Shown piece after piece: positions 1 to 9,469 of a DNA stretch of 28,755 nt (the stretch's first letter is position 1; each line of letters begins with the position of its first letter). Location: assembly GCA_015039365.1 (NCBI GenBank), contig WION01000608.1, positions 1 to 28,755 on the forward strand. The letters run 5' to 3'. Under the pieces are notes generated by a model. That model worked only from the letters and a program-made list of their open reading frames with translations, did not search any database and was not told the origin of the DNA. The stretch comes from Amanita rubescens. Lineage: Eukaryota; Basidiomycota; Agaricomycetes; Agaricales; Amanitaceae. The position numbers were made by a program, and so were the translations under genes.

Positions 1-642
1 TCTTTATATCTTCCTTGTAAGTTATCGATTACCATTCATGAGCAAACAAGACCCAGCTCACCATTGGATCAAAGCATTTTTGGCTCCGTCAACACTATCG
101 AAGTCTTATGAAACTTCAGCGGACAAGCCTAACTGCCCCAGTCGCAATTACAATAGAACCAACGCTTCAATGGCCGCTCCGGGCGAAAAGAGCGCGGTTT
201 CTCATATCGAATTTGCGAAGCCAACTTCGACTTCCCAGGAGATGAGCAGCCTAATAGCCCAGCAACCACTTATGCGCAAGGCTCTCAATACAACTTACCT
301 GCTCCTGCTCCTACCACTTTCCCTCCTTCTGCTAAATCCTTCAATACCATCGGAAATGTGACCGGCTTACGCGGGTCAAAGTCATCCAGGACTTTATCCT
401 CCAATCCTCAGTATCAGGCCATTCAACGAGTGCTACTCCTGAATGCGTATCCTTTGGCTTATATCATATTGTGGATTCCTGGTATTGCCAACCGGTTGAT
501 TGAAGCGACCGGGCACTCAAGTTCTGTGATGCAAATTCTGCAAGCCTCTACGCAACTTGTAGGGTTAGCGAATGCATTGACGTACGGATGGAACGAAAGG
601 GTTGCGAAGCAATTGAAAGAACGATTTTCGAAGAATCGGTAG
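1..642 (+). pseudogene. 3'-half copy of a cAMP-receptor-like GPCR gene, frameshifted
   Basis: This is a copy of the last exons of the intact GPCR at 7339-8791, cut by the left window edge. The C-terminal part (358-639) reads cleanly through transmembrane helices 6 and 7 (QRVLLLNAYPLAYIILW, then ILQASTQLVGLANALTYGW) and ends KERFSKNR. Upstream it is broken. The last intron's acceptor, cattttcag in the intact gene, reads catttttgg here, so its AG is lost. Single-base deletions near 163 (accaacgc against accgaacgc) and 251 (cctaatagc against cctgaatagc) change frame, and small insertions and deletions follow. Over 361-642 the copies are about 96% identical and I count nine substitutions, all transitions. 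The 5' half of this copy could lie left of the window, but the frame breaks argue against a working receptor. Confidence 0.85.
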
Positions 643-864
643 ACGACGTGATGTCGGTGCGCTTATCATAGTTAACGGCCGCCAGATTTCAACGAAATTG
701 ATTAATTATTTGTTCGGTTCTTGGACTCTGCGATACCTCTGCATATTTAATGCCCTTAACGATTTACTATACACGGCGACTTGATACTACGCATGTGCTG
801 TGCTTTATGTAAGGAATAGAAATTATTTATGAAACATTGAACGCACCTCAGGCTCCCTTGCTCC
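1..864 (+). repeat. Direct duplication, copy 1 (pairs with 8157-9003)
   Basis: The end of a GPCR gene and its 3' flank are repeated in the same orientation at 8157-9003. Similarity runs from the window edge through the stop codon and the shared 3' flank and stops at the shared motif cacctcaggctccct. The left end is set by the window, so the true length is unknown. Confidence 0.85.
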
Positions 865-1000
865 GATGCTCTTGTCGGACTGATTGAACAGGAGTGATGT
901 GTATTGAGTTAATGCGCAAATCGCTTTGCACGGATTGGGACGCAGTTCGGGTCATCAATGGTGTCGCCAACCGTAAAACTGTGAATATAAAAACATTCCT

Positions 1001-1085
1001 TCAAAGCCTATACGCAACTTATTGGTTTGGTGAATGCATTAACATATGGTTGAAATGAAAGAGTGATGAAAGAACGATTTTCGAC
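1001..1085 (+). pseudogene. Third, very short GPCR C-terminal relic
   Basis: About 80 bases (gcctatacgcaacttattgg through agaacgattttcga) match the end of the GPCR coding region seen at 535-630 and 8694-8780, with more changes, a TGA inside the frame and a deletion that removes the GCGAAGCAATT stretch. It is a decayed fragment of an older copy. Bases 865-1000 just before it hold nothing recognisable. Confidence 0.7.
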
Positions 1086-1164
1086 GAGCTTGAACCAGTA
1101 CTACTTAAACGAGAAGCGCCTGCGTTGATTGATCTGATCCCGAATCTCCATCATTGATTCTCAG

Positions 1165-2045
1165 CCAGTGTTCTCGACGACGTCGACGAGGCCAAGATCG
1201 TCTCCGAGCGCATCTGGGTGCCGTATTATGCGCACAATCCATGCCAAGGTCAATGTCTTCCTCGACAAGCATGACCGCGAGTCACCAAGCTGAATCTCGT
1301 CTCTTCCGGCGATGTCGAGCTCACTCGAGTCGACCAAGCCCGCCAACAACCGTGCTCTACCCCGTACAGCAGTACAGACCCACTGGAAACGTCCAACCCG
1401 CGCCAACCGCAGCGCATCTCCGTCTCCCCTGACTCGTCCCAATTCGCAGTTGGTTGCCTCGATGGCTCAGCGCTCAGTGTACATCTACCCATCCTCATCT
1501 CCTCCCGCTCCAAAGAAATACATTCCAGATATCGTCACCCCACGCGGACAACGCGCAAAACCCCACCTCAGCGCCGTATCTTCTCTTCTCTGCTTTCCTT
1601 CCTCCCTCGACTTTTCACTATCCATCCTCCCCGCTAATCCACTCACCAAAGAGGCCGTCCCGTCTTAAAAAGACTATTCTCCTCTTCTCTAGACTCAGCT
1701 GTTCGAGTTTGGGACATACCATCTGGAGAAACAACCTCGACGTTGTCGGCTCAATCTCCTATCCAGTCTATGCCAGCCATGTCGCCGGAAGGAAACGATG
1801 TTCTATGCGGTTTATCATCGGGTCAATTCGAACGTGCGTGCTGGAATGCAGTGTATGTTCCGCTCGGTGCGGGTGCGTTGTCGGCTATAGCTATATCACC
1901 CGCGCAGAATTGGTTTGCGACGGGATCAACGATACGATTTTCGGTCCTTGGTCGTTATGTTTCGTCGGAACGAAGTTGGGATTAAAGATATCTATGTCAC
2001 TTGTTCAGGCTCGGGATTGGGGGTTGCCACTAGCGACGGGTTGCC
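1165..2045 (+). pseudogene. Decayed WD40-repeat gene, possibly Rpn14/PAAF1-like
   Basis: Several frames on the + strand give WD40-like peptides in order: KVNVFLDKHDRE near 1240, then LNLVSSGDVELTRVD, then RISVSPDSSQFAVGCLDGS near 1420, then LFSSSLDSAVRVWDIPSGE near 1680 (a classic blade ending in VWD), then LSAIAISPAQNWFATGS near 1880, and CSGSGLGVATSDGLPFV near 2010. No frame joins them without indels, so the gene is broken. The order and the closing GLGVATSDGLPF segment remind me of the basidiomycete homologues of the proteasome-assembly chaperone Rpn14/PAAF1, but that assignment is tentative. The overlapping short open frames on both strands here are shadows. Confidence 0.6.
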
Positions 2046-2450
2046 TTTTGTTGCCGCAGTAACTCAGGTAACTCAGGCAGTCATAGCAGGTGCATCGTAT
2101 TGCCGACAACACAAGTAAGTGTCTTTGATAGCTTTTGACAGAGCCGTGTTGTTGATGGTTCCGTAGCCTCACAACGCATCAAGTTGTGTCACAAATGGTG
2201 AAATTTGGCCGTTTTTCATCTTCAACGTTGCTCAATCTGGCGAGGGTGGAACTCTGTCAATATCAGACCAATTTCATCTCAAGGAGGATTTGTCCCGATT
2301 GCCGCTCGTGATCGGCTTATTGAGCAACTGGGTAAGTCACAAGTTTTTCTATCTGCCAGCCTCACATGCACTGATATTATTTAGATCAATAACTCAAGAT
2401 CAAGAGATCAAGAGTTTTTCACATATTTTAATTTTGATTCTCAGGCTTAA
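2045..2450 (+). pseudogene. C-terminal fragment of an unidentified protein fused behind the WD40 relic
   Basis: From about 2060 the frame reads TQVTQAVIAGASYCRQHN, with a good intron at 2115-2166 (gtaagt...cgtag). A one-base deletion near 2183 then switches frame to CVTNGEIWPFFIFNVAQSGE and on to LPLVIGLLSNW. A second intron (about 2332-2384, gtaagt...tttag) splices in frame to a short last exon ending FDSQA and a TAA at 2448-2450. The TNGEIWPFFIF type of motif resembles the C-terminal part of fungal PD-(D/E)XK or Crinkler-like proteins, which I cannot confirm. Only this C-terminal piece is present, and it joins directly to the WD40 relic upstream. Confidence 0.45.
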
Positions 2451-2940
2451 CGATTCTGTTGTACATACGGTTCTCGTTCACAATAAGCATGATGAAATCA
2501 AAGCCATAGACCATCTGGACGTCGGGCGCGTGCATTGATGAGCAGCGGAGTGACTGGATATGGCCCGAGATTGTGTGCCCAGTTTATTACGCTTGAGTAT
2601 GGCGAAGGGGAATGGGGGCGAGGAGGGTTGTGTCGGTTGGATGGTGAGAGGTGTGATGAACCTTCGGATTCGCATCTCTGTGTGCGTGGTCGGCCAGAGC
2701 GGTCACCGCTGGATGGGGGGAGTGGTGATGCCCTCCACGCGTAGAGATGATCCAGGGGGCACTCATAGGAAACTTGGAGAAAGCTGCAGTCATTCGAGCA
2801 AGAGGTTTGCCCGTTCTGGCGGAGTTCAAGCCTGGGAGACTCGAGAGAGAAAAACCCCACCTGCGAGGGGTGGAACTGGGGGCAGGGCTTCCAACGCTGT
2901 TTCTAAATTCTGGCCCCTTGCTAACAATTTTCGGAACAGG
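2451..2940. other. Relic region with no supported gene
   Basis: Four overlapping open frames of 65-185 codons lie here on both strands. They are rich in R, G, S and P, lack domain-like segments and overlap each other, as expected of GC-biased non-coding DNA. Part may belong to the 5' end of the ligase relic that follows, but I cannot read it. Confidence 0.4.
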
Positions 2941-3446
2941 ATGAGGATGAAGAGAAACCACGGAGCAAGAGGACGCGTCCAGTCTAACCCTGCGTCGAAA
3001 GCCGATGGAGAGGCTGGCGAAGAAAGTGGCGAGTCGACACTGGTGGAGCGACGAAGAAAGTCCCAGAATTGCTCTTGGTCGTTAAATGGGACGGAGCGGG
3101 TCTTGACCGGGTGGTAGATATCTGATATGAGAAGTTGCATGCTTTCCTTTTTTTCCGTGTCGATCCCCGTGTATTGACACGTGGTATGCAGATAGAACGT
3201 ACTTTGATGGAAAGGCCTTTACAGCAGACTCGGCAACCTCTTTTGGTTCTTCAAAAGTTCGCGATCCATTGCATGATGTTTGGCTAGGAAACTGGACTCG
3301 TATCTCTCATAGATTTGCCAAAGGGCATTACTCTTGACGGCGAGCCTTTCGGTGGGCGCCGAAAGTTCCAGGATACCCGGGCCGTGTCCATAGTCAAAAC
3401 CATCACTGATTCTCCGCTCGAGCTGTACTGGAACGTGATGTCCTAA
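2941..3446 (+). pseudogene. ATP-dependent DNA ligase relic, left copy
   Basis: The + strand reads, in shifting frames: an acidic/basic stretch DEDEEKPRSKRTRP at 2941, then TGGATKKVPELLLVVKWDGAGLD at 3039-3107, then a degraded motif-I region, then YSRLGNLFW near 3220-3245, then LPKGITLDGEPFGGRRKFQD near 3317-3375 and VSIVKT. In ATP-dependent DNA ligases the nucleotidyl-lysine motif (E-K-x-D-G-x-R) is followed by a strand with LDGE(L/W)xxGR and SIVK-like segments, the order seen here. Stops and indels separate the segments, so no enzyme can be made. The transposon at 3620 sits just downstream. Some peptides here could continue toward 3500-3600 (LLEHVSIVFLE) but are too degraded to place. Confidence 0.65.
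3031..3216 (+). repeat. Direct duplication, ligase-relic segment copy 1 (pairs with 9460-9637)
   Basis: The block from gagtcgacac to ctttgatggaaaggc recurs at 9460-9637 in the same orientation with scattered substitutions and small indels. Together with 1-864 / 8157-9003 it shows that a block holding a GPCR 3' end followed by ligase sequence occurs twice. The spacers differ: about 2.2 kb on the left and 0.46 kb on the right. Confidence 0.8.
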
Positions 3447-3593
3447 TCCTGCAGTGGAACGTGCTGGCCTCGAGCCCGTGATGAATTCTGCTTGATTTGC
3501 TCTTGGAACACGTCAGCATCGTGTTCCTGGAATGTAAGGAAGTTTCTCAACGCCACTGTCACTGTCAGGATTATGTAAAGTCTGATTTTCACG

Positions 3594-3611
3594 GTAACCA
3601 CTACAAAACCA
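3594..3611 (+). repeat. 18-bp direct repeat left of the transposon
   Basis: The sequence gtaaccactacaaaacca occurs here, 8 bp outside the left TA, and again at 6730-6747, 39 bp outside the right TA, in the same orientation. It is too far from the inverted repeats to be the target duplication of this transposon. It may be a duplication or repeat unit that existed before insertion. Confidence 0.75.
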
Positions 3612-3619
3612 GACTCCTA

Positions 3620-3643
3620 CAGTTGGGGACAAGCAAAGCCATC
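3620..3643 (+). repeat. Left terminal inverted repeat of the transposon
   Basis: These 24 bases are the exact reverse complement of 6666-6689. The preceding TA is the target-site duplication. Past base 24 the two ends diverge at once. Confidence 0.95.
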
Positions 3644-3926
3644 AAAGTTTTAGACCGAATTTTCCAAGTCCGCGACAACATCTGATGGCCTAAAAACCGT
3701 CAGAACCGGTGTATTTTGTACTTCTCCTGATGTTTGTACGAGCCGAATTTGAGAATTCAAAAAAAATTAGGGTTCCTGTCCCGATTTTTGGCGTACAGTG
3801 GAAAAAAATCGCAAAATCATGAAAAATTCGTTATTCGTGCTATTTTGTGATATACAGTCTAAGTGTAAACAAAAGTTGATGGGTGGATGAACCCTGAATG
3901 CCGAAAAAAATCATTTGTGACCAGTG

Positions 3927-6496
3927 ATGGTAAGGGGTCGGCCTCGCAAAAGGGCTCGCAATACAGCCGGATTGCAAAACCAAGCCCCATCCAAATCCAA
4001 TTTAAACAGCCCCGAAACAGCCCCAATCCCTGAAGACACTCCTTTGGCTCCCCCTGGACATGATGGGGAAGAGTTATTTGACAACTCTGAGTCCGAGATG
4101 AGTGAACAAGACATGGTGGAGGGACCGACCATTTGGGGTGATCTGGAAGATGATGATTTTGGTCAAAGACTCGCAGAATTTGCAGTTCTTAATGATCCAG
4201 ATGACGACGAATGGATTCCGGTTGCCCTGAGACGGAGGAAGGTGAAAAAAGGTGAAAAGTCTCAGCATAAAGCAATTCCATAATTGAACTCACATTACTC
4301 GCCTCTCAGCACTGGCAGGTCATCCTTCAACATACATAAAGGGCCCTGATGTCATGAGTAAATCACGGAGGACTCAGCAGCGCCATATGCGATCATGGAA
4401 GAATCAAACGAACCTCTGCCAGTTTGGTTTCACGCGCCAAGTGACAAAACGGCGCGCACCTTCAGTCACCGAGTCAGAATTAGATTCTCGCACCCCGGAA
4501 AACTCTTCTTCAGAAGAGATCCAGTTCCTGGGTGCGTCAATGGCCACAATCGAGGTTGGATCAGGAGTTGATGGCTCGGATATGAGCGAGACATCTGCTA
4601 GAGAGGGGCTTGAAGTGGATTCAGACTCGGATTTGGATGGATTGGACGTTGATGACTCGGATGTAACGATGGCAGATGAGGAACTGGAGGCCTGGGAAGA
4701 GGAATCCGACATGCTGGCAGGGATATGCAGCAGCGTAACCACCCATGTCAAAGGCTGGGAAGAACTTTGAAAACAGATAAAGAAAGACTTACGGAAACAC
4801 AGCAAATCGCTATCGCTTTCCCAGATTAATCAACTCATGATCCTTGCCAATTTTGCGACTCTTCGTCTGAAAGGTCTTTCTTGGATCAGGGCAAGTGAGG
4901 AGATTGCGAGACAATGGCATGATGGAAAGGGATCTTGGTTTGCTCGCCGTGTCCGATCACTTGCTCGTCATTATCGAACCTTTGAACAACTTCCCAAAGA
5001 GAGACGGGGAGGTGTTGGAAATGCACGTACCTGGCTTGCAGATAAAGGGGTGGAGACACGTGTAAAGGATTATCTTTCGACTGTGCCTTCTGGAAAGGTC
5101 ACGCCGAGAGCTTTGCGAGATCAAGTGAATTTGAGAATCTTCCCAGAGCTGGGAATCAAGCCGAAGAAGCCACTTCATGTGAGGACTGCGCGTCGATGGT
5201 TAATCAAGTTGGGTTGGCGTCACTCTATGATCAGAAAGGGTATATATATGGATGGGCATGAGCGTGCAGATGTCGTCAAATATAGGAGAGAGATCTTTCT
5301 GCCGACGATGGCAGCATATGAAATGCGGATGGTCCACTATGAAGGGCCAGATCCAATGAATCGCATTGAGCCAGTATTGCAAGATGACGAAAAAGAGATC
5401 GTACCTAATTTTCATGACGAATCTGCATTCCATCATCATGACGCATCTCGCAGTGCTTGGTATGTCTGACATTTTCTTATTATCTTCTTGAGGACTCAAA
5501 TACAGGTCTAGGCTGCAGAAGGATGAGCAGCCACTCCGTAAGAAGGGAAGAGGTCGTCTCATTCATGTTTCGGACTTTATCAATCCGGAAACAGGCCGGC
5601 TTGTCCTTCGTGATGATAATGGCTCGATCACACGAGATGCACGCAAGATCATCTATCCAGGAGCGAATGGTGACGAGTGGTGGGATTGCAATCAGCTCCT
5701 TGCACAGATGAAGGAAGCAATTGAGATCTTCGAAGCTGCCCACCCTGGTAAGCAAGCATTATTCATATTCGATCAATCATCGGCGCATGCATCGCTTCCA
5801 CCGGACGCGCTCAAGGCATTTGAAATGAATAAATCTGATGGCGGGAAGCAACGCATTCAGCGTGACACAATTATCCCCCAGTCGAACCCAGTTGCTGAAC
5901 TGCGAGGGCGGCCACAGGTAATGAGATTACCTGATGGGCGGCCTAAAGGACTACAGAGAGTTCTGGAGGAACGGGGGTTCAACGTATCCCGTCTCCGCGC
6001 AAAATGCTCTCCTGTATGTCCCTTCGAGAGCGAGAATTGTTGTATGGCACGGCTTCTTAGCCAGCAAGAGGACTTTGTGAACCAGCCATCCATGCTAGAA
6101 ACCCTCATAACCTCAGTGGGCCACAAGTCTATGTTCCTCCCGAAATTTCACTGTGAGCTCAATCCCATTGAAATGGTCTGTTCTCTCGCAAACTAAATGT
6201 ATATCATGCTGACTAAAAGCTACCACTACTAGTACTGGGGATGGTGCAAGTATCGTTACCGTGAAGAAGACAAGAAGGATTTCCAAGCTGCAAAAGATGC
6301 TGCTGTCAAATACCTGGATGCGTGTCCCACCGATGTCATCCGAAGGTTTATCAATCGTGCCTGGCGGTTTATGAGTGCGTACCGATTGGGGTTAACTGGC
6401 AAGGCTGCAGAATGGGCTGTCCGAAAACAGAAACAACATCGGCAGGTGTCACAAAGGGCTATGATGTCCATCGATGCTGTTATCAACCCTAATTAG
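3927..6496 (+). pseudogene. DDE transposase gene with one in-frame stop
   Basis: Four exons (3927-4251, 4310-5459, 5506-6175, 6233-6496), with introns of 58, 46 and 57 nt, join in phase into 803 codons. The protein starts with an AT-hook-like RGRPRKRAR, then an acidic region, then TYIKGPDVMSKSRRTQ, and a helical DNA-binding region (RLKGLSWIRASEEIARQWH). The catalytic core follows: HDES (first Asp, 5416), KKGRGRLIHVSDF, FIFDQSSAH (second Asp, 5771), a Cys-rich insert (CSPVCPFESENCC) and FHCELNPIEMYWGW (Glu, 6170). The D-E spacing is 132 residues, far above the 34-36 usual in classical Tc1/mariner. A single TGA at 4768-4770 interrupts the frame, which continues unbroken on both sides, so no full protein is expected. 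No other lesion was seen. The family is widespread in agaricomycetes, from memory. Confidence 0.88.
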
Positions 6497-6665
6497 CCGT
6501 TTCGCTACACTAAATGTTTGATTTTTTTTCGAAAAAAATTTGGCGCACATAAAAAATCGTGGGAAAAATTAATGAACACCATTTTTCGACGTATTTCGCA
6601 ATGAGGAGTCAGAATCTGAAGTCAGAATTGGCCAAAAAAATCTAGATTACGAGATATTAAATTAG

Positions 6666-6689
6666 ATGGCTTTGCTTGTCCCCAACTGT
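6666..6689 (-). repeat. Right terminal inverted repeat of the transposon
   Basis: Reverse complement of the left repeat without mismatch, followed by the right TA at 6690-6691. Confidence 0.95.
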
Positions 6690-7338
6690 ACCCCAGTCCC
6701 AGCAGAGCTTGAGTTTACGTAATGATAACGTAACCACTACAAAACCAATCGCAAGTTTTGCGACCTGCCACTTACACATCTATTCACTGTTTTCAGACAG
6801 GCAGAGCGCCCAAAGGTAGACTCTTGATATCGGTTGCCGTCAATCGTCGCGCAACGACGATCTGACTCAAGTGGGTGATCGACAAAGGTGGCAACCTTAA
6901 TTTAGTGCAACTTTGATGAAGGCTGTTCGTGGTACCCTGGGCCCTTTCCGAATCAATTGACTCCAGCACTTCGGATGTGAATCGATCACCATCGTCCTGT
7001 GAACACATATATATTCGAGTCACCAATACAGATTCAATTACATGGGTATGCATAGCTTGCGTCTTCCCTCCCTGATGATGTTATGAAAGTACAGATTGAC
7101 GTAGGCCGGCGCTATCCTAGGCCCGGTTTGGATAGAATTATTCATGTCCACATCAAACCTTGTGTCGCGAGGATAACACAATACTTACCGGAAACGTCGA
7201 TTGAAGGCACAAATATATATATAATATTCCTGCCTTGCGATTTCCTCCTTCCACTGCCTTCGACCACATTAGTGACACCGACATTTACGCTCACGCACAG
7301 GGAGAAAAAGCTTTTCTTTTCCCCAGTAGCCAGCAGCG
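6690..7338. other. Spacer between transposon and GPCR; second 18-bp repeat and a possible gene remnant
   Basis: Holds the second copy of gtaaccactacaaaacca at 6730-6747. On the minus strand 6793-7053 stays open and ends SLPLGALPV with a TGA. It could be the last exon of a lost gene, but I see no domain and no clear splice partner. From about 7080 the DNA is probably the GPCR promoter and 5' leader, with a TATATATA tract near 7216. Confidence 0.4.
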
Positions 7339-8791
7339 ATGTCCTGGCAATTGCCACCAATCGAAGTCGCCGCTACAGCTGTTACACTAGGATGCAGCTT
7401 GTTATCCGTCGTTGGCTCTGGATTCATCCTGGTCTGCTACTCGATCTTGCCCCTCCAACATCATTTCCGTCATATTCTGATAATAAATCTGGCTATAGCT
7501 GGTACGTACCACAATCGATATGGTCATGCCGCCCACCCTGATTGGTCCCATAGATTTCCTCAATTCGTTGAATGGAAGTGTAGGAGGTATCGTTATCGTG
7601 GCAACAAGAAAACCCTTAAAAGCTGGTCGTGCCTGTGTATTCAATGGATTCGTCGAACAAGTCACTGTCCAAGTTAGTTGATCGGGAATCCAAAGAATGG
7701 TGTTGTTAATGAGATTACAGGCAACTGACACAGCCATCTTGGTGATTGCAATTGCTACAGTGTATACGTTGACCAGGAGAGGCGCCGTTTCAAGCGTACC
7801 CGAACATAGATGGAGATATGGCCAGATATTCCTGATATGTGTCTCAGTGTGGGCTCTACCGTTTTTCACAAGTGAGATAATAACTGTGTTTAATATGTCA
7901 TCATGACCGTTCGTCAGGTTTCCTTGCTCTGGGGATGAATTGGTACGCACCGGCATCCGGAAACTGGTATGGACTATATATAGGAAGTGGTTTGAATATC
8001 TAACAGACAATCAACAGGTGTTGGATAGACAAAAACCCTGTGTACCTTCGTTATGTCCTGACTCACGGGTGGAGGTATCTGTTTATCATCACTGAGGTGG
8101 GTTCTAATTATGTCAACGACCTGAATACTCAACCGATGCCAACTTGAATAGATCGGTCTTTACATCTTCCTTGTGAGTTACTGCTTACTATTCATGAGTA
8201 AACAAGACCCAGCTCACCATTAGATTAAAGCATTTTCAGCTCCGTCAACACTATCGAAGTCTTATGGAACTTCAGCAGACAAGCCTAACTGCCCCAGTCG
8301 CAATTACAATAGAACCGAACGCTTCAAATGCCGCTCCGGGCGAAAAGAGCGCGATTTCTCGTATCGAATTTGCGAAGCCGACTTCCCAGGAGATGAGCAG
8401 CCTGAATAGCCCAGCAACCACTTATGCGCAAGGCTCTCAATACAACTTACCTGCTCCTCCCACCTCTTTCCCTCCTTCTGCAAAATCCTTTACCATTGGA
8501 AATGTGACCGGCTTACGCGGCGGGTCAAAGTCATCTAGGACTTTATCCTCCAATCCTCAGTATCAGGCCATTCAACGAGTGCTACTCCTGAACGCGTATC
8601 CTTTGGCTTATATCATACTGTGGATTCCTGGTATTGCCAACCGATTGATTGAAGCGACCGGGCACTCAAGTCCTGTGACGCAAATTCTGCAAGCCTCTAC
8701 GCAACTTGTAGGGTTAGCGAATGCATTAACATACGGATGGAACGAAAGGGTTGCGAAGCAATTGAAAGAACGATTTTCGAAGGATCGGTAG
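7339..8791 (+). CDS. cAMP-receptor-like (Git3/Dicty_CAR type) G-protein-coupled receptor
   Basis: Seven exons (7339-7501, 7554-7672, 7721-7871, 7918-7966, 8018-8096, 8152-8172, 8240-8791) join in phase to 377 residues. Introns are 46-67 nt and the sixth exon is only 21 nt. Helix 1 is VTLGCSLLSVVGSGFILVCY, followed by HILIINLAIADFLNS, the conserved start of helix 2 in this family. Then come VTVQATDTAILVIAIATVYT (helix 3), a loop with NWCWI, helix 5 entering IGLYIFLLRQHYRSL, a long cytoplasmic loop of about 85 residues rich in S and P, helix 6 (LNAYPLAYIILWIPGIANR) and helix 7, then a short tail. Such receptors sit in the plasma membrane and couple to G-alpha; in yeasts relatives sense glucose, but the ligand here is unknown. 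The 3' half is duplicated at 1-864. A 202-codon open frame on the opposite strand (7402-8010) is a shadow. Confidence 0.88.
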
Positions 8792-9003
8792 ACGATGTGA
8801 TGTCGGTGCGCTTGTTATAGTTGACGGCCGCCGGATTGGCATGGAATTGATTATTATTTGTTTGCCGGTGGTTCTTGGACTCTGCATCGTGCGATACCTC
8901 TGCCCGATTTACTATACACGACTTGATATGGATGTGCTGTGCTTTTTGTAGGAAATAGAAATTATTTATGAAACATTGAACGCACCTCAGGCTCCCTCGC
9001 TCC
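8157..9003 (+). repeat. Direct duplication, copy 2 (pairs with 1-864)
   Basis: Covers the last two exons of the intact GPCR and about 210 bp of its 3' flank. The match to 1-864 ends at the same motif in both copies. Confidence 0.85.
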
Positions 9004-9469
9004 ATCTTTTGGGCGTATTCGCAGAACTGGTAGCTGGGACCGAATCCAAAATATTCCGGGCCCACCGTGTACCTGGAATTCAGGACCTCGGTATCACAGT
9101 CGATACATACTTAGTGTTGATGTGGATCATTTGATATCTATCGTCAATCACAAGTGGGCGCATCTGTCCAGTTGAAACGGATTCTGGCCCTACGGAGTCT
9201 CATCAGGGTCACCTATATTAACAAACTAATGTCTCAAGCTTGCGCAATACATCATCAGATACAAACGGACCACCGAAGTAGACAGGGACTTGGAATCCAT
9301 CATCATCTTCATCCCGAAGAAATTGATCAAAATTTTCAGAGGCTCCGCAGGCGCGACAGATTACCAGGTGGAGGTTGCAGATCCTCGGGTCGAGGAGTGT
9401 GACTTGATGACCGGTGCCCGCCCAAAAATGCATTTCATTGCCGTCCAGGTGCGACTTTAGAGTCGACAC
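9004..9469 (-). pseudogene. Unidentified minus-strand gene fragment
   Basis: On the minus strand 9469-9218 is open and protein-like: NEMHFWAGTGHQVTLLDPR, then NLHLVICRACGASENFDQF, an acidic run RDEDDDG, and PVYFGGPFVSDDVLRKLE, ending LVC and TAA. It has no ATG; its upstream end coincides with the edge of the ligase relic. Further down the same strand, 9080-9004 can be read as YTVGPEYFGFGPSYQFCEYA, perhaps a further exon that stops where the GPCR duplication begins. The composition (aromatic, acidic, two close Cys in CRAC) looks real, but I recognise no family. It is absent from the left duplicated block. Confidence 0.35.

Larger units (their letters stand above)
3620..6689 (+). mobile_element. 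Tc1/mariner-type DNA transposon, 3,070 bp
   Basis: A perfect 24-bp terminal inverted repeat begins CAGTTGGGGACAAGC at 3620-3643 and is mirrored at 6666-6689. Each end is flanked directly by TA (3618-3619 and 6690-6691), the target duplication of the IS630-Tc1-mariner superfamily. Inside is one multi-exon DDE transposase gene (3927-6496). Subterminal DNA (about 3750-3900 and 6510-6600) is rich in A/T runs such as gaaaaaaatt, similar at both ends. Identical inverted repeats suggest a fairly recent insertion. The element lies between the ligase relic and the intact GPCR. Confidence 0.92.

Noticed and set aside
2560..3117. 185-codon + strand open frame
   Set aside because: R/G/S-rich without structure and overlapping the ligase relic, whose motifs are in other frames.
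4404..4805. Minus-strand serine-rich frame of 133 codons
   Set aside because: Antisense to the acidic part of the transposase; the serines mirror acidic codons.
3594..6747. CACTACAAAA at both flanks as ends of a CACTA-type element
   Set aside because: The two copies are direct rather than inverted and the clear TIR/TA structure lies inside them.
7402..8010. 202-codon open frame on the minus strand
   Set aside because: It lies antisense to the GPCR exons and introns, which splice perfectly in phase on the + strand.
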